NCBI RefSeq assembly: GCF_000203815.1
Contig: NW_004457734.1
Span: 1,309,233-1,373,232 of the forward strand
DNA from: Cavenderia fasciculata
Lineage: Eukaryota > Evosea > Eumycetozoa > Acytosteliales > Cavenderiaceae
Direction: 5' to 3'
Length of the DNA stretch: 64,000 bases
Part shown: piece after piece, positions 33,883-46,001 of the stretch
Layout of the letters: each line of letters starts with the position of its first letter
Numbering within the stretch: position 1 is the stretch's first letter
The notes under the pieces: generated by a model
Told to the model about the DNA's origin: nothing
Database searches by the model: none
What the model saw: only the letters and a program-made list of their open reading frames with translations
Program-made: the position numbers and the translations under genes

Positions 33883-35796
33883 TACATTTATTTATTTTCA
33901 TTTAATTTAATTTTTTTTTTTTCAGGTTCAAAGTATCTATCAAGAAACCAATGTTTCATTATTGGTCAACCTCAATACAAACAAAGACGAACTTCTCAAA
34001 CCATTTGTAGATGTGGCCAAAAAGATGGTTGCCAAGAAGAGACGTCAGAAATGCCAAATCTTGACAAACTTGTTTGCAGGTCCAAAGAGCGGTGGCACAA
34101 CTTCATTTGTAGAGTTTAGTGCCAATATTTTGATGGGGCAATCAAAATCACCACAAAATATGAGACCCAAGGGACATGAAACACTCAACTCTCAACTTGG
34201 ACAAAAGAGTACCTATGGACCGGTAAAATACCAAATCTCATTCGAGTACAATGGCCAAAAAGTATTTCAATTTATATTGGTCGATTGTCCATCTCTTTCA
34301 TCATATGGTGACACTCAAAATCAAGATACTAGTACCATTGTCAAGTCATTTTGTTCTCTTCCAAGAATAAACAAATTGGTCTATGTATCCAACCCAGTCA
34401 TCAACCCATCAGACACATCAGTTAGAAAGTCACTTGGTGAACTCTTTTCTATTGTACCAAAGAATGCCTCAAAATGTGTAGCTGTAGTTGTCACCAATTG
34501 CAGTTCTGATAAAACTGCTCAAAGAACAACCAACAATATCGGTGACATTGTACCTGATATCAAAGGTAAACCATCCCTTAATTTAGAAAATCTATGGTAT
34601 GTCACACAAACAAACAAACAAATAATAGTAATAATAACACTATCCAATGTATATATACTAAGTTGTTGTTTTTTGTTTTGAAATTAGGTGTGATCATCCA
34701 AACAACAAATATGAAAAAGGAAACGTATCCATCCCAAGTGGAATGGATGCGGAATCTAAAAAGATTGCATCATTTTTCTTTTCACAAATTAAAGTACCAG
34801 AGGATGATGATGATGAAGAAGAAGAGGATGATGATGATGATGAGGAGGAGGAAAAAGAAGAAGATGGAGAATCATTTGATCCAAAAGAATTGGATGATGG
34901 ATACAGTGACAGAAATGATTTGGTCCTAAAGATTGTAACACTTGGAGTTGTTGAAGAAGAAATCCTTGGAGATGTTAAAGGACTGAATGGTTTGATCGTA
35001 GACAAAATGCCTACAGTTGTCAAAAAGGGTGAATCGGTCAAGAAACAATTAGACGACGCCAAGTATTTGGTACCTGGCCAAGGACACTACTCTACCATCT
35101 GTATGAGTGCCGATTGTAGCAACCTGGTGTGCCACAAGAACTGTAGTCTTGATTACACCAAAACCCAGGGACACAACATTTTTGAAGGTTGTGCATGTAT
35201 GAAAAATAGTCACTGTACCGTTTGTACATCGAAATGCTCGTACCACCATCACGTTCATGCAAGATACACAGAAGGTGATCCAATATGGAAATGTGCCGAG
35301 GATGTAAAGAATGAAATCAACCAAATCAAAGAACTAGCAACTGGTATGGAAAAAAAGGGTAAGAAATTTAAAATATATAGTTGGTTCATTAACCGTTTGG
35401 ATTCACAATATCTAATTTACAAATATACCATTCTCTCTCTTTGTCTCATACATAGTAAATCAACATTTGGCAAGATACAACAAAAGAACTGGAGAGTACC
35501 ATATTTTAAATAGTAGCTTTAAAAGTACTTCAATGTTTGGAAATATTGAATCATTGATCCAATCATCGTTGCTTGATACCAAAGAAAAGTTAAAGTTTTC
35601 AAATCAACCAGATGAAACCAAACGTTTACAATCACTCTTGTCGGATCTCCAATCCAAATCATTATCTCTTGATAGAATGAAGACTGGTTACTATCAAAAT
35701 CAAACAAAAGATGCCACCACTAGATGTAACATTGGTTTGGCTACTTTATCATCCTCAATGAAAGGTCCAAGTGTTTTAAATAGATTTAGTAGATAG
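33807..35796 (+). CDS. Degenerate P-loop (G-domain-like) protein with a Cys/His-rich module
   Basis: Four exons: 33807-33821, 33926-34596, 34688-35358 and 35456-35796; 565 residues. Residues 35-230 resemble a translation-factor/AIG1-class G domain. The P-loop position reads AGPKSGGTTSF, where the usual Lys is Thr. A Walker-B-like strand is FILVDCPSLSS and a base-recognition-like strand is VAVVVTNCSSD. An acidic Glu/Asp run (about residues 255-285) leads to a Cys/His module (STICMSADCSNLVCHKNC, CACMKNSHCTVCTSKC, HHHVHA), probably metal-binding. The C-terminal exon is helical. Similar G-domain plus Cys-rich proteins occur in dictyostelids and fungi, as I recall, without known function. Loss of the P-loop lysine suggests weak or no nucleotide hydrolysis. 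A partial copy lies just upstream. Intron 1 carries an ATT microsatellite. Confidence 0.72.
33831..33882 (+). repeat. (ATT)n microsatellite in an intron
   Basis: About 17 uninterrupted ATT/TTA units inside intron 1 of the G-domain-like gene. Trinucleotide runs of this kind are common in dictyostelid noncoding DNA. Confidence 0.85.
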
Positions 35797-35890
35797 AAAT
35801 AGAAATAGAAATAGAAATAGTTTTTTTGTAAATAGAAATAGAAATAGAATAGTTTTTGTAAATAGAAATAGTTTTTTTGTAAATAGATAC
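35793..35890 (+). repeat. AAATAG tandem repeats at a gene end
   Basis: GATAGAAATAG units repeat from the stop codon of the G-domain-like gene, interrupted by three TTTTTTGTAAATAG spacers. The 335-bp gap (35797-36131) between convergent genes holds this repeat and poly-A/T runs but no gene. Confidence 0.75.
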
Positions 35891-36131
35891 ATCTTAAATA
35901 AATAAATAAATAAATATAGTTTTAGAATTACACAAAACAAAAATAAATGGAATTTCAATCATAGTAGATTTCTTATTTTTTAATGTTACTTTCATTTGAT
36001 TAGATATAGGTTGGAGTTTTAGAGGTTGACCAAAAAAAAAAGTGAAGTTTTAATAAATAATATAACAGTACAAAAAAAAAAAAGAATAATTTAATTTACA
36101 ATACATATATATATAAAATTATTTATTATTA

Positions 36132-38740
36132 TTATTTATCTTTCCAAGTCCAAACTTTAATAGAATTGTCACTTGCACCTGTAAATATACGTGATCCATC
36201 TGATGCTATTGAATAGATAGAACCTCTGTGAGCCTTTAGAGTTAGAACATTTTTGAGTTTATCATTTTCCTCGGCAGGAAGCAGATAGATTTTGACCGAT
36301 GAATCTTCAGATGCTGTAAAGATGTAGTTTTTGGTGACCAATACATCGACAATGGCGTCTGTGTTGTCGTCGTGTTCGGACGATGGCATAAAGGTGTTTA
36401 AGTTCCAAGCCTTGAGACCACCATCTCTGCACCCACTAAATAGAATACCAGATTCATTGTGGATGCCCAATGCGGTGACCCAACTATCATGAGCATCACC
36501 AATACCATAGATACAAACCAACATCTCTAAATCCCAAACTTTAATAGACTGATCATTCGATGCACTAAATAGATATTTGCCAGAGATGCATATAGATTTT
36601 ACACTCTTGCTGTGAGCAGTCATAACCTTGATACAGCTAGCACCTCCACGACCACCATCAACCAACTCCCAAACACGAATTGACTTGTCAAAACTACAAC
36701 TAAAGAGATGGTTACGAGCTCCATCGATACAGACCCCATTAATCTCCCCAGTGTGACCGTCTAATGGTGACCCGACAGACTGGTATGTTGAACGATCCCA
36801 GATTTTAATGGTTTGGTCGGCCGATGACGTAAAGAGGAGAGAGTCATTGAAGCAGATACCCGTGACTGATTTTCGATGGGCGCGGATAGTCTCTATCAAC
36901 TGTAGACTGTCCAAACTCCATACTTTAAGTGTGCCATCACCGCTACCTGAATAGACAAATCGTTTGTCAGTGTCAATCACAATTGATGTGATACGATCAG
37001 AGTGACCGGTGAGTGTAGATACGCAAGACAACTCGCTCTGTGCTGGGTTTTGGGGAATGTTGGATAAAGTAATATCCAACTTGGGGTCGAGGTCTGGTTT
37101 GAGGTCTGGTAACATCATGGTTCCACGAATGACACGTGTCATGTTTCTTGAATCGTTCAAGTCAATGCCAATGGGTGGTAATTCCAGTTGAATGCAGATA
37201 GGATTACACTTGTGAGACTCTATAAACTTTTTCATACCCTTTTCACCTAGGTTGCCAGCACCGAATCCCTCACCATCCTTGGTATGTATTTGAGGGTCGG
37301 TGTAGTGATCGTCCACACCTTGGATATCGACAATAATCAACTCGTGGGCACTAGCCTCGTACGAGAAATGTGAAAATGATTGTGGTGTATTTCTGTCACC
37401 AAATACACTTCCAAAATTACTATTTAATTTCTTAAACTCTCCATCTATATACATCTCCAAACCATAGAGTTTGTGGTCTCCCTTGTCTGCTTGTACCTCG
37501 ATAACCCATGCAGACAAAAAGTCGACGGGTTTGGGTGGCGAGTTTGCCGTGTACCGTATACCATACTCTCTACACATCATCTGCATCTTGACATCTTCAA
37601 AGTAACGTTCAAACGAGACGGTCGTCTTTGATAACTTGGCGACATAGGTACTGTCGACTGGACCAAATAGACGAGGCAACTTGCGCAGGTTGAGTTTCTT
37701 GCCTTCCTCGTATTGGCTGTGTTGGTCTCTGTAGAAAGCCTGTGTGTAGAGAGTTGGGTTCATCTTGGTCGTAAGTTTGTAGGCACTACGCAAAGCACCG
37801 CTTGCAAAAGGACGTGATTCCAATTGAATGGCAATCATACCCCTTGTCCACTCTTCCGCAGATGCATCGTATTCCCACACGACAGCCCATTGCGATCCGC
37901 TTGGCAATGGTGGCATTTCATGCTTGAGTATGAAAGATTGTGTTACATCTGGTGATGTTGCCAATTGCACCGCCGCTGCAGCAGCATTCTCTTGTTCTTG
38001 TTGTTGTTGATCGGCATTGCTTGAAGAACGTAATTTTGGGGACATGGGTGGTAGATATACTTCCATTGAATCCTTTGATCCCTCACGTTTTAATCTTGAT
38101 CCACCCATCAATGCCATAAATGGTTTACGCCATTGTGCAGTCGGTTGGAATTTCTTTAATTTCTCTGGAGGTGGTAGGGGAGGTGGGATTGGTATATTGC
38201 TCGCAACGCCCGTCAACTCTTTATCATTCATAGAGTTTGATCTAGACAATGAGGGTGACAATGGTGGTAGATTAGGTGAAGATATACCATATGATGAACT
38301 TAGATTTGGTGTTGAATTGGTTGATGATGGCAAACTATTATTAATATTATTATTATTATTATTATTTAATTCTACATGTACAATGTTGGGGGGAGTAGCA
38401 GGAGGTGTAGATGAATCTACAACAGTGGCAGCAACTACTGGTGAATTGGTGGTTGTTATTATAGGTATTGTTACAGATGACGATGATGGAGATTTAATAT
38501 CATCCTTTTCTAAATCTAATGTAGGTAGGTATGTGTTAGTGGTTTGGGTTAATATTAATAATAGTTTAAGACAAACATACCTAATAGATCTATATCTACA
38601 TTGTTTAATTTGGCCAACTTGTTGATGATGATTTGTTGTTTATCTATTGTTCTTTGCAGCTGTGGAATCTTTGCCACCTCCTTTTCGACCAATTCAAGTC
38701 TATTCAGGAGTGCATTGATATCAATGTCGTCTCTACCCAT
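36132..38740 (-). CDS. Myosin heavy chain kinase (alpha-kinase + WD40), MHCK B/C/D type
   Basis: Phosphorylates threonines in the myosin II tail and drives thick-filament disassembly in Dictyostelium. Exon 1 is 38740-38581, the intron 38580-38516 (GTATGT...CATTAG) and exon 2 38515-36132; 847 residues. The N-terminus has a short coiled coil (LLNRLELVEKEVAKIPQLQ), then about 200 disordered Ser/Pro/Asn residues. The alpha-kinase domain spans about 260-510. It shows WAVVWEYDASAEEWTRGMIA, a central AWVIEVQ strand, the DIQG element, the Gly-rich GFGAGNLGEKGM and a zinc-site SHKCNPIC. Seven WD repeats follow from about 554 to the end (LTGHSDRITSI, GDGTLKVWSL, SADQTIKIWD). The architecture matches MHCK B, C and D; the paralogue is not resolved. 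It is convergent with the G-domain-like gene. Confidence 0.94.
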
Positions 38741-39824
38741 TTTTAATTTAATATTTAATATATATTATTTATATTTATATAGTACACAGCTTGTTGTTGT
38801 TGTTGTTGTTGTTGTATACCTAATCTACGATTGATGTGTTGTGGGTATTACCATCAACTTCTAAAAGTATATACAATGTGAATGTGAATGTTTCCTTTAA
38901 GATCTATAATACACTAATGGGGGTGGGTTGGTTATCTATATCTATGTTATTATCTTTATCCCTCTTCTATCTATCTATTGTTGTTATTATTATTATTATT
39001 TTGTGCGCGTTATTGTTGTTGTTGTTGTTGTTTTAGGATCCTCGAGAGAGAGGTTGTTTGGTTTTGTCGAATAATCCAATTAAAGGGGGTGCCAGCTATG
39101 AGGTGGTGCGGGTCGTGTCCTAAAAACTTTCATGCTGGTAAAGGAGAATCGAGATACCATCGAAAACAACAACGAGCCGTTACCGCACAACCCCAACAAA
39201 AAACATTTTATTTATTTTTTTCTTCTTTCCCTCCAACAAACACATCATCATCATCAACCGTGCAAAGAAATAATCTTAATATATCTATCTTTAATATATC
39301 TATCACACATAGATCAAACATGATGAGAACGAGCGAATAGGAGAAAGTTCTTCTTCTTCCTCTTTCATTATTACTTTTCCCTCAATCCTTTCAATCTCAC
39401 CCCAACCCATTATTTCTTCTCTTTTATATATATCTATCTATAGATATATATCCATCTATATGTTTGGTTGTTTCATTTCATCATCCACTTCTCTTTCTCT
39501 CTGCTTTGCAAAGAACGAAACGTGAAGTTGATGATGTAATAGATAAAAGAGGAATTAGGAATGAGAAGAAGTGGTGGTGATGATTGATGATGATGATGCA
39601 CAACCTCTCAATGTTTTAATTTGGAATATATAGAGAGAGAGAGAGAGAGAGAGCGAGAGACGACCATGACAACAACGCAACACCGATTTAATCAAGCATC
39701 AACCAAAATTGATTGATTGCTCTTCTTCTTCTTATTCGAGCCAAACACAAAACAATACCATCCCGATCTCTCTCCCCTTTTAAAGATACAAAGTAGCACA
39801 AAAAGTCAGCTGTGTCGACGAGTT

Positions 39825-39841
39825 GGGGGGGGGGGGGGGGG
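39825..39841 (+). repeat. G17 homopolymer
   Basis: Seventeen consecutive G in a genome where G/C runs are rare. It is adjacent to a palindrome and may form a quadruplex. An assembly length error is also possible for such a run. Confidence 0.9.
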
Positions 39842-39860
39842 AGTGGAAAACATGTTTGTG

Positions 39861-39879
39861 TGATACTGCTGCAGTATCA
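39861..39879. promoter_or_regulatory. 19-bp palindrome TGATACTGC-T-GCAGTATCA
   Basis: Perfect 9-bp arms around a central T, 1.4 kb upstream of the cellulase start. The symmetry suits a dimeric DNA-binding protein. The function is inferred only from structure. Confidence 0.4.
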
Positions 39880-40940
39880 TATAAGCATCACAACCATCAG
39901 TCACTATCGTGTGTGAATCTAGATTGGGTAGGTGTGGTGTTTGGTGGTGGGTTGTTGTTTCATTTTCCAATGTTAGCATGGTGTGGTGTAACACAAGCGT
40001 TACCCTATAATTTAATACTACACCGCGCCGCCACCCACCGTGGACATATGCATATTAATATTTATTTCTGGATTGGAGACGGGCTGGCTGACTGTCTCTG
40101 GCGCGTGGTACATACATACACAATATTGTTGGCTTGGTTTGGCAGCTACTGCTACAGCTGGATAAAAAAATGATGATGGATAATTTAAAATTTTATGTTT
40201 GTCAACACACAACAACAACAACAACAACAACAACAAAGACGGCTTTCTGACATATGCCACCCTCCTTCTCCTTCTCTCGGTTTTAAAAACCACCACCAGA
40301 CACAATTTAACAATAGATAGAAATGATCAATTTCCCAATCACACATCTGACTTGCAATTTCCTACACTTTTTTATCCTGTTAAAACACACCTTGGCACCA
40401 TCCCCATTGGATAATGGTGTATAACACTTCTAAACAATGTGCCATGAACAGAGAGAGAGAGAGAGAAGAATAGATAGAGCGACTATCCCTTCTCCCCCCA
40501 CTCTGATGTTGCCAACCAACCAATCCATCCCATCGATTAAAAACTCTAAATTCCAACAATTTAAATTCACCAAAACACTAAGCTATTTAAGCAATACGTA
40601 GGAGAACTCCTCTAGAAACACAAACATAATTCAATTCAATTCAATTCAATTCAAATCAATCAACAATCAACAAACAATTTTGTTTTCCTATAAATTCAAT
40701 CACTAAGCCAATTAACTACCATATATCAATAATTATTCCTTCCTTCCTCCTCATCCTATTGTCTATTATCGATCGACTGTTTTCTCATCCGTCGTCAAAA
40801 TAATTTAAAACCAACCAACCAACCAATAATTCTTTTAATTTAATCAATCCATCGGAATCATTTCATCTATAAATAATTACAACACCACAAAAAAAATAAT
40901 AATCAAATCACCGTCCACTCCTCGTATCATCGTAATACCC

Positions 40941-40973
<33 letters not shown>

Positions 40974-41262
40974 TTTATTTTAATCTTTTCGTCTGTCCAA
41001 CGTCATTCGGTCGACTTGTTTAACACCCACCCACACACACAGACACCAATCAAAATTGAATCACTACAATCATATAAATTAAACTATTTTCTATTCTATT
41101 TATTTATTTATTTTGTGTATAATAGAATTTAAATTAAATTCTACAACTTTTTTGTATTTTATATTTATTACTACATCAAAAATATATTTTGAATCAAATT
41201 AAATATAATTTCAAAAATCACAATATTATTTGTACAATTCATAAATCAATCCAAAAAAAAAA

Positions 41263-43404
41263 ATGAATAATATTAATAGTAAAATATTAATATTATTTTT
41301 AATCGGTCTATTCTCGACGATTGCATTGGCCGATACATGCTTTAATATTGACTCGTTGCAATGGCGTACTTCGGGCTCCAAGATGATGTTGAATGGAGTG
41401 GAAATCCGTGTTCAGGGTATTGCCTGGTTTGGTCTCGAGACTGACAGTTTTTCACCGGGTGGTTTGCAACAAACCTCGGTTGAAGCATTGCTCGACATTT
41501 TGGTGAACCAAAACTTTAATGCCCTCCGTCTTCCATTCTCGATCGACATGATTCTCAATGACAGATGGCCATCCAAGATCAACTATGGTTTGAATCCAGG
41601 TCTCCAAGGAAAGACTGCTCTCCAAGTGTTGGACTATATCGTCGCTGCCTCTGCCGCCCGTGGTATCCTTGCTATTCCCGAGCAACATCGTTTCGACGCA
41701 TCTGCCTATATTCCCGACTTGTGGTATTCAGACAGCTGTATCGTCAATCCAAGCGGACAGTGTGTCACCTACACTGAACAAATGACCATTGATACATGGG
41801 TGTCGCTCGTCAACCGTTACAAGACCTACTGGAACATCTGGGCACTCGACATTAAGAACGAACCACACGGACGTGCCACTTGGGGAACCGGTAACCTTGC
41901 CACCGACTGGAACCAAGCCTTCCAACGTATCAGTAATGCCATCCTCTCGAGAACCACCTTCCCAGGTGTCTTTTTCATCGAGGGTATTGAAAACAATGCC
42001 AACGCCATCTGCTCGTACGAAGTTGGTAATTGGTGGGGTGGCAACATGTCGCCCGCTCAATGTTTCCCAGTGTCGCTCGCACAACCCAACCGTCACGTCT
42101 ATGCTCCACACACATTCTGTGGCAGTGTCTACCAACAACCATACTTTGGTGCATCCAACTTCCCATCCAACATGGCCAATATCTGGAACCAACACTTTGG
42201 ATTCCTCAAAACCAATGACGAGCCAATCATCATGGGCGAATGGGGTTGCAAGAACAACGACACCAAAAACAATCAATGGACCGACACTTTTACAAAGTAT
42301 CTCGGTTCAACCAGCATCAAAAACCATCTCTTCTTCTCGCTCAATCCAGATTCCCTCGATACTGACTCTATCTTGAATGGTGACTACAAAACCATCAATC
42401 AACAAGTTGTCAATTATATCAAGCAAATCAATACTCAACCAACTAAATTTACCAAAGTTGGAAATCAAATTTGTTTAGGTAATATTCAAAATCAATCAAG
42501 CAGCAGCACTAGTGACAGTGATAGTAGTAGTTTTGATGACAATGATGATCAAGATGGTGGTTTATTTCACTAAAATCTAAAGATCATTGTTGGACAATCA
42601 TTTCTTTTCTATCCTTTTGTCTCTTCCACATTCAAAAACCATTTTCTGTTTTTTTTCAACTCCTCTTCACAATCTCAATTACTCTTTTTCAAGAATGTAT
42701 TTTATAAAGAAATAAATAATTAATACTTTTTTTTTTAAATCTATCTTCTAACAATAGGTACTGTAACTCCAACTACTGGATCGACCTCTGGAGCATCGAC
42801 CACTGGTTCCCAATCATCGACCACTGGATCTCAATCATCCACGACAGGTTCTCAATCATCCACTACTGGATCACCATCCACTACTGGATCACAATCATCT
42901 ACTGGTTCCCAAACATCGACCACTGGCTCCCAATCATCGACCACTGGATCACCATCCACTACTGGCTCCCAATCATCAACCACTGGATCACAATCATCAA
43001 CCACTGGATCACAATCATCGACAACTACCTCTGGTACTACCACCTCTGGCTCTACTACTACCACCACCACTACTGGTTCATCAACCACTGGTACTCCAAC
43101 TAACAAAATTACTATTCAACAACAATTGTCAAGCAGCTGGATTCAGAATGGACAAACGTGGGCAGTATACAATGCATTCCTTACCAACGTTGGATCGACT
43201 CCAATTGCCAATCTTAAGCTCAAGGTTATTGACTCATCACCAGCGCCAATAGAAGCTTGGTCTGCCTTTATGCCAAGTCAATCTGACGCTACCTACTGGA
43301 TCCCACAAACATGGGCTCTTCCACTCCAACCAAATCAACCAGTTAACTTTGGTTACAAGATTGTTTCTACTGCTCCAATCCAATTCCAAGCCATCATTGT
43401 CTAA
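41263..43404 (+). CDS. Secreted GH5 endoglucanase (cellulase) with Thr/Ser linker and CBM49-like domain
   Basis: Hydrolyses beta-1,4-glucans; in dictyostelids the likely substrate is cellulose of stalk and spore walls or of food. Exon 1 is 41263-42478, the intron 42479-42757 (279 bp) and exon 2 42758-43404; 620 residues. A signal peptide ends near LFSTIALA. The GH5 barrel has the acid/base motif LDIKNEPHG, VYAPHTFCGS, and the nucleophile motif IIMGEWGC. A linker of about 110 residues repeats STTGSQS. The C-terminal domain (WIQNGQTWAVYNAFLTNVG, LQPNQPVNFGYKIV) resembles CBM49 of Dictyostelium spore germination proteins. The first frame stays open through the donor for 32 more codons to a TAA at 42573, so an unspliced transcript would encode a 436-residue enzyme lacking the binding domain. 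Confidence 0.9.
42779..43100 (+). repeat. Tandem (TCA-ACC-ACT-GGA-TCN-CAA) linker repeat
   Basis: About 14 imperfect copies of an 18-base unit (or a 15-base variant) encode the STTGSQ linker of the cellulase. Copy number is likely to vary between strains. Confidence 0.8.
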
Positions 43405-43675
43405 TCCTAGTATACGACCATCCATATCCTATTGGCAATAATACAAATATTAATTTAACTTATTAATATTATTATTTATTTTAACTATATATAAATGTTA
43501 ACACATTCCTTTTAAAAATAATACAATGTAATAAAATAATTATAAAGTATATTATCACAAATTGATTATTTGTCAGGGTTTGTCCTCTAAATTGTATATT
43601 GATCCAAAATATATTTTTTTTTTATGAATTTAATATTTGAAATAGGAGTTGATTGAATGTTGGCTAAACAATTGG

Positions 43676-46001
43676 CTATGGTTGTTCTACAGTTGGATCT
43701 TCAAATAACTGTCCGAATGGGTAGGCAAAGTAATTGAAGTTTCCCTTTGCAACAATTATTACTCGTCCATACTTTTGTACATCCAAAATGGAATTGATGT
43801 TTGGGGGTAAACGTCTGTTGGTTGAGAACAGAACGATGTGATTACCATTCGGATCGAGTAAAATAGCTTTATTCAAACTTGGCACAATCTGAGAGTTGAA
43901 GTCCAGAATAATATTATTCTCTGTAAACTTGGCATCAGCCAATATGAAGTTCCCCTTAAATTCGTTGCCAGAGTTCACATCAAGAATGTTCCTCTTGAAA
44001 ATAAAATCGAGTTTTCCTCCCTTGGGATTGGAGATGACAGATCCTTGTTCCAGTTTGGTCAAAAGAAGAGAAAATTCGTCTTTAGGGGTATTCTCTGGAA
44101 ATCTATGGGGTGGTCTAAGGTGCTCTCCACCTATAATTTAAATTAAATTATAAGTAATTGTTTCAAATTTCCAGTAAGTATTCACTTACTTGTAACTTGA
44201 ATGAGGTGATCGACCATTGTGTATGGTGAATAGTAAGCGTTCTTGAAATAGTGCCCAATAGTTGGGGTAGATATACCAAGAGTAGAATAGGAGTAAGCTC
44301 GAAGGAGTTCATATCGAGCGACAAACTCCTCCCAGTTCTGATCGTGATCCATATCCATGATGAGATTCATCATCCTGTTGATGTTGTGATCAGCCCCAAA
44401 GAACTGCAAAGAATAGGATATCAAAAAACAGAGAGGCAAACGGACAATTTGGTTCCCATTGTCGTCATTTGCAATGAAGATTGCACCATTACTCTGGAGC
44501 TCGCCATATGTAATTGAATTGGGTGTTGGTTGATCAAAAATGGCTATTCGATCCTCAACGATGGAGTGGCAAACTAGTTGTAGGAAAGAATCATTGTTGG
44601 CAAGAGGATACTGAGTTGCCAAGAGCTTGGTTATATTTGTGAGCAAATCTCGTAGTGTTGGAGTTTGTTGTAATCGAAATGGACGCTCGAATGGGGCATT
44701 TCTTTCCAATAGTGCACGAAGAAAGAACTCAATTGGGCGCGGCCAACCACCAGTCGAGTCCAAAGCAATAAGCAGTGCTTTGTTGTTGATGTCAAAGGGA
44801 GGGACTGAGTCTTTTGCGAATTCCATGAATACTGACTGATATTCACCTCGTGTCAAGAGTGGCAATGAAATGTGGATGAAATGGTGGGATGAGGCCCGAT
44901 TGATGACCTCTGAAATTGGCTGAAGAAAGGTTCCAGCAAAAACAACAGATACGAATGTACCAGAAGGAGGAGATGTGAGGAGACTGGAAACTGATAGAAC
45001 AACATTCTTGAGGTAAGATCGTTGGAATTCATCCCTCGACCCATAGGCACGGACGGGATCCAACAATGACTTTTGAAACTCGTCAACACCAAGAGTGACA
45101 ATGATATCCTGGTCGCCGATATTATTGCGTGACTTGAAATCGGATACAATAATATTGATAGCATCTCTAACCTGGAAATCATAGAGGTCAAACTTCTGTT
45201 GAAGTAAAGATCTACGAAACAAAAAGTAGTCATTTGAGGGACCTAGGAAGTAGGAGAACAAGATACGAAATGCAACTGAAAGTCGGGCGACTGTTTCGAC
45301 TGAAGTATCGAGTGGGCTTCCATTTCCAAAAGTGATGTTGACATGAAGTTGGTTGCATGGAAGATCTTTGACAAGGGATTTGACATGATCCTCGAGTTCT
45401 TGAAGGAATCTGCTCTTTCCAATACCTGGTGGACCAGCAACAACCAAAAGAGGGTGGTTTTTTAGTTTGCTAGATGATTTGTTTTTGTATCGGGAGAGAA
45501 TTACATCAGTGGCGACTAATAGCTCTTGTACTCTTCCTATAAAGAACATAGAATCACTTGTCAACTTCTTGGGGTTAGAATGATGTGTCCATTAATATTT
45601 TAATGATATATACGTACTTCATTGGATGGAGTGGGAGATCCATAAGTTCCAATTATCCAATCAGATAAAAGGGTTTCTAAAGAGTCTAGAAGTGCAAAAA
45701 AGAAATTTTAGTGAAAGGAGTGACAAATTCATGAAATCATAGTTATTTGCCTTCGGGATCTGCAGAAGTCGTGGATGTATCCATGTTTGTTGTGAGAGTT
45801 TTAATTAATTCGTCTAATAAATCATTTTCTTCGTGGAAAAGAAAGTTCTGGGCAGTGGATTCATTTTTAGAAATATATGTGATTAATTTGCTCTTTATGA
45901 GAAGATTCAACGACAATTTTTACGGCTTGGGCTTTAAAGTCTATAAAAAAAAATGGTTAGGTTGATAGTAGCCCCATCCAATTGATGAACTTACTTGACA
46001 T
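43676..46001 (-). CDS. Crinkler/RHS-like P-loop ATPase protein; N-terminal part possibly broken
   Basis: The open part has exons 45685-45618, 45567-44190 and 44130-43676. An ATPase domain starts FFIGRVQELLVATDVIL and has the Walker A LLVVAGPPGIGKSRFLQEL. It continues with NITFGNGSPLDTS, the Walker-B-like IIVTLGVDEFQK, then the sensor-like VVFAGTF and STGGWPRPIEF. This order (P-loop, ITFGNGS, DEF, GGRP) resembles the ATPase of Crinkler-type and trypanosome RHS-type proteins, which occur in many eukaryotes including free-living ones. Short segments upstream to an ATG at 46001 look like its N-terminus, joined in part by a possible GC-AG intron (donor at 45750). That region appears to carry about one reading-frame break, so the locus may be a decaying gene. 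Function in amoebae is unknown. Confidence 0.6.

Larger units (their letters stand above)
38741..41262. other. 2.5-kb gene-free region upstream of the cellulase
   Basis: The longest gene-free stretch in the window, between the divergent kinase and cellulase genes. It has a mosaic composition: CT/GA runs (39627-39660), a 17-base G run (39825-39841), a 19-bp palindrome (39861-39879), GT/CA-rich segments (39910-40040, 40200-40240) and TTTA repeats (40945-40972). Several ORFs of 60-120 codons overlap on both strands, but none has convincing protein character. G/T- and C/A-rich promoter elements control many developmental genes in Dictyostelium, so a large regulatory region for the cellulase is a reasonable inference. 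Confidence 0.5.

Noticed and set aside
39823-40173. 116-codon ORF starting in the G run
   Set aside because: Start is created by the G17 tract; overlapping ORFs occur on the other strand; no recognisable domain.
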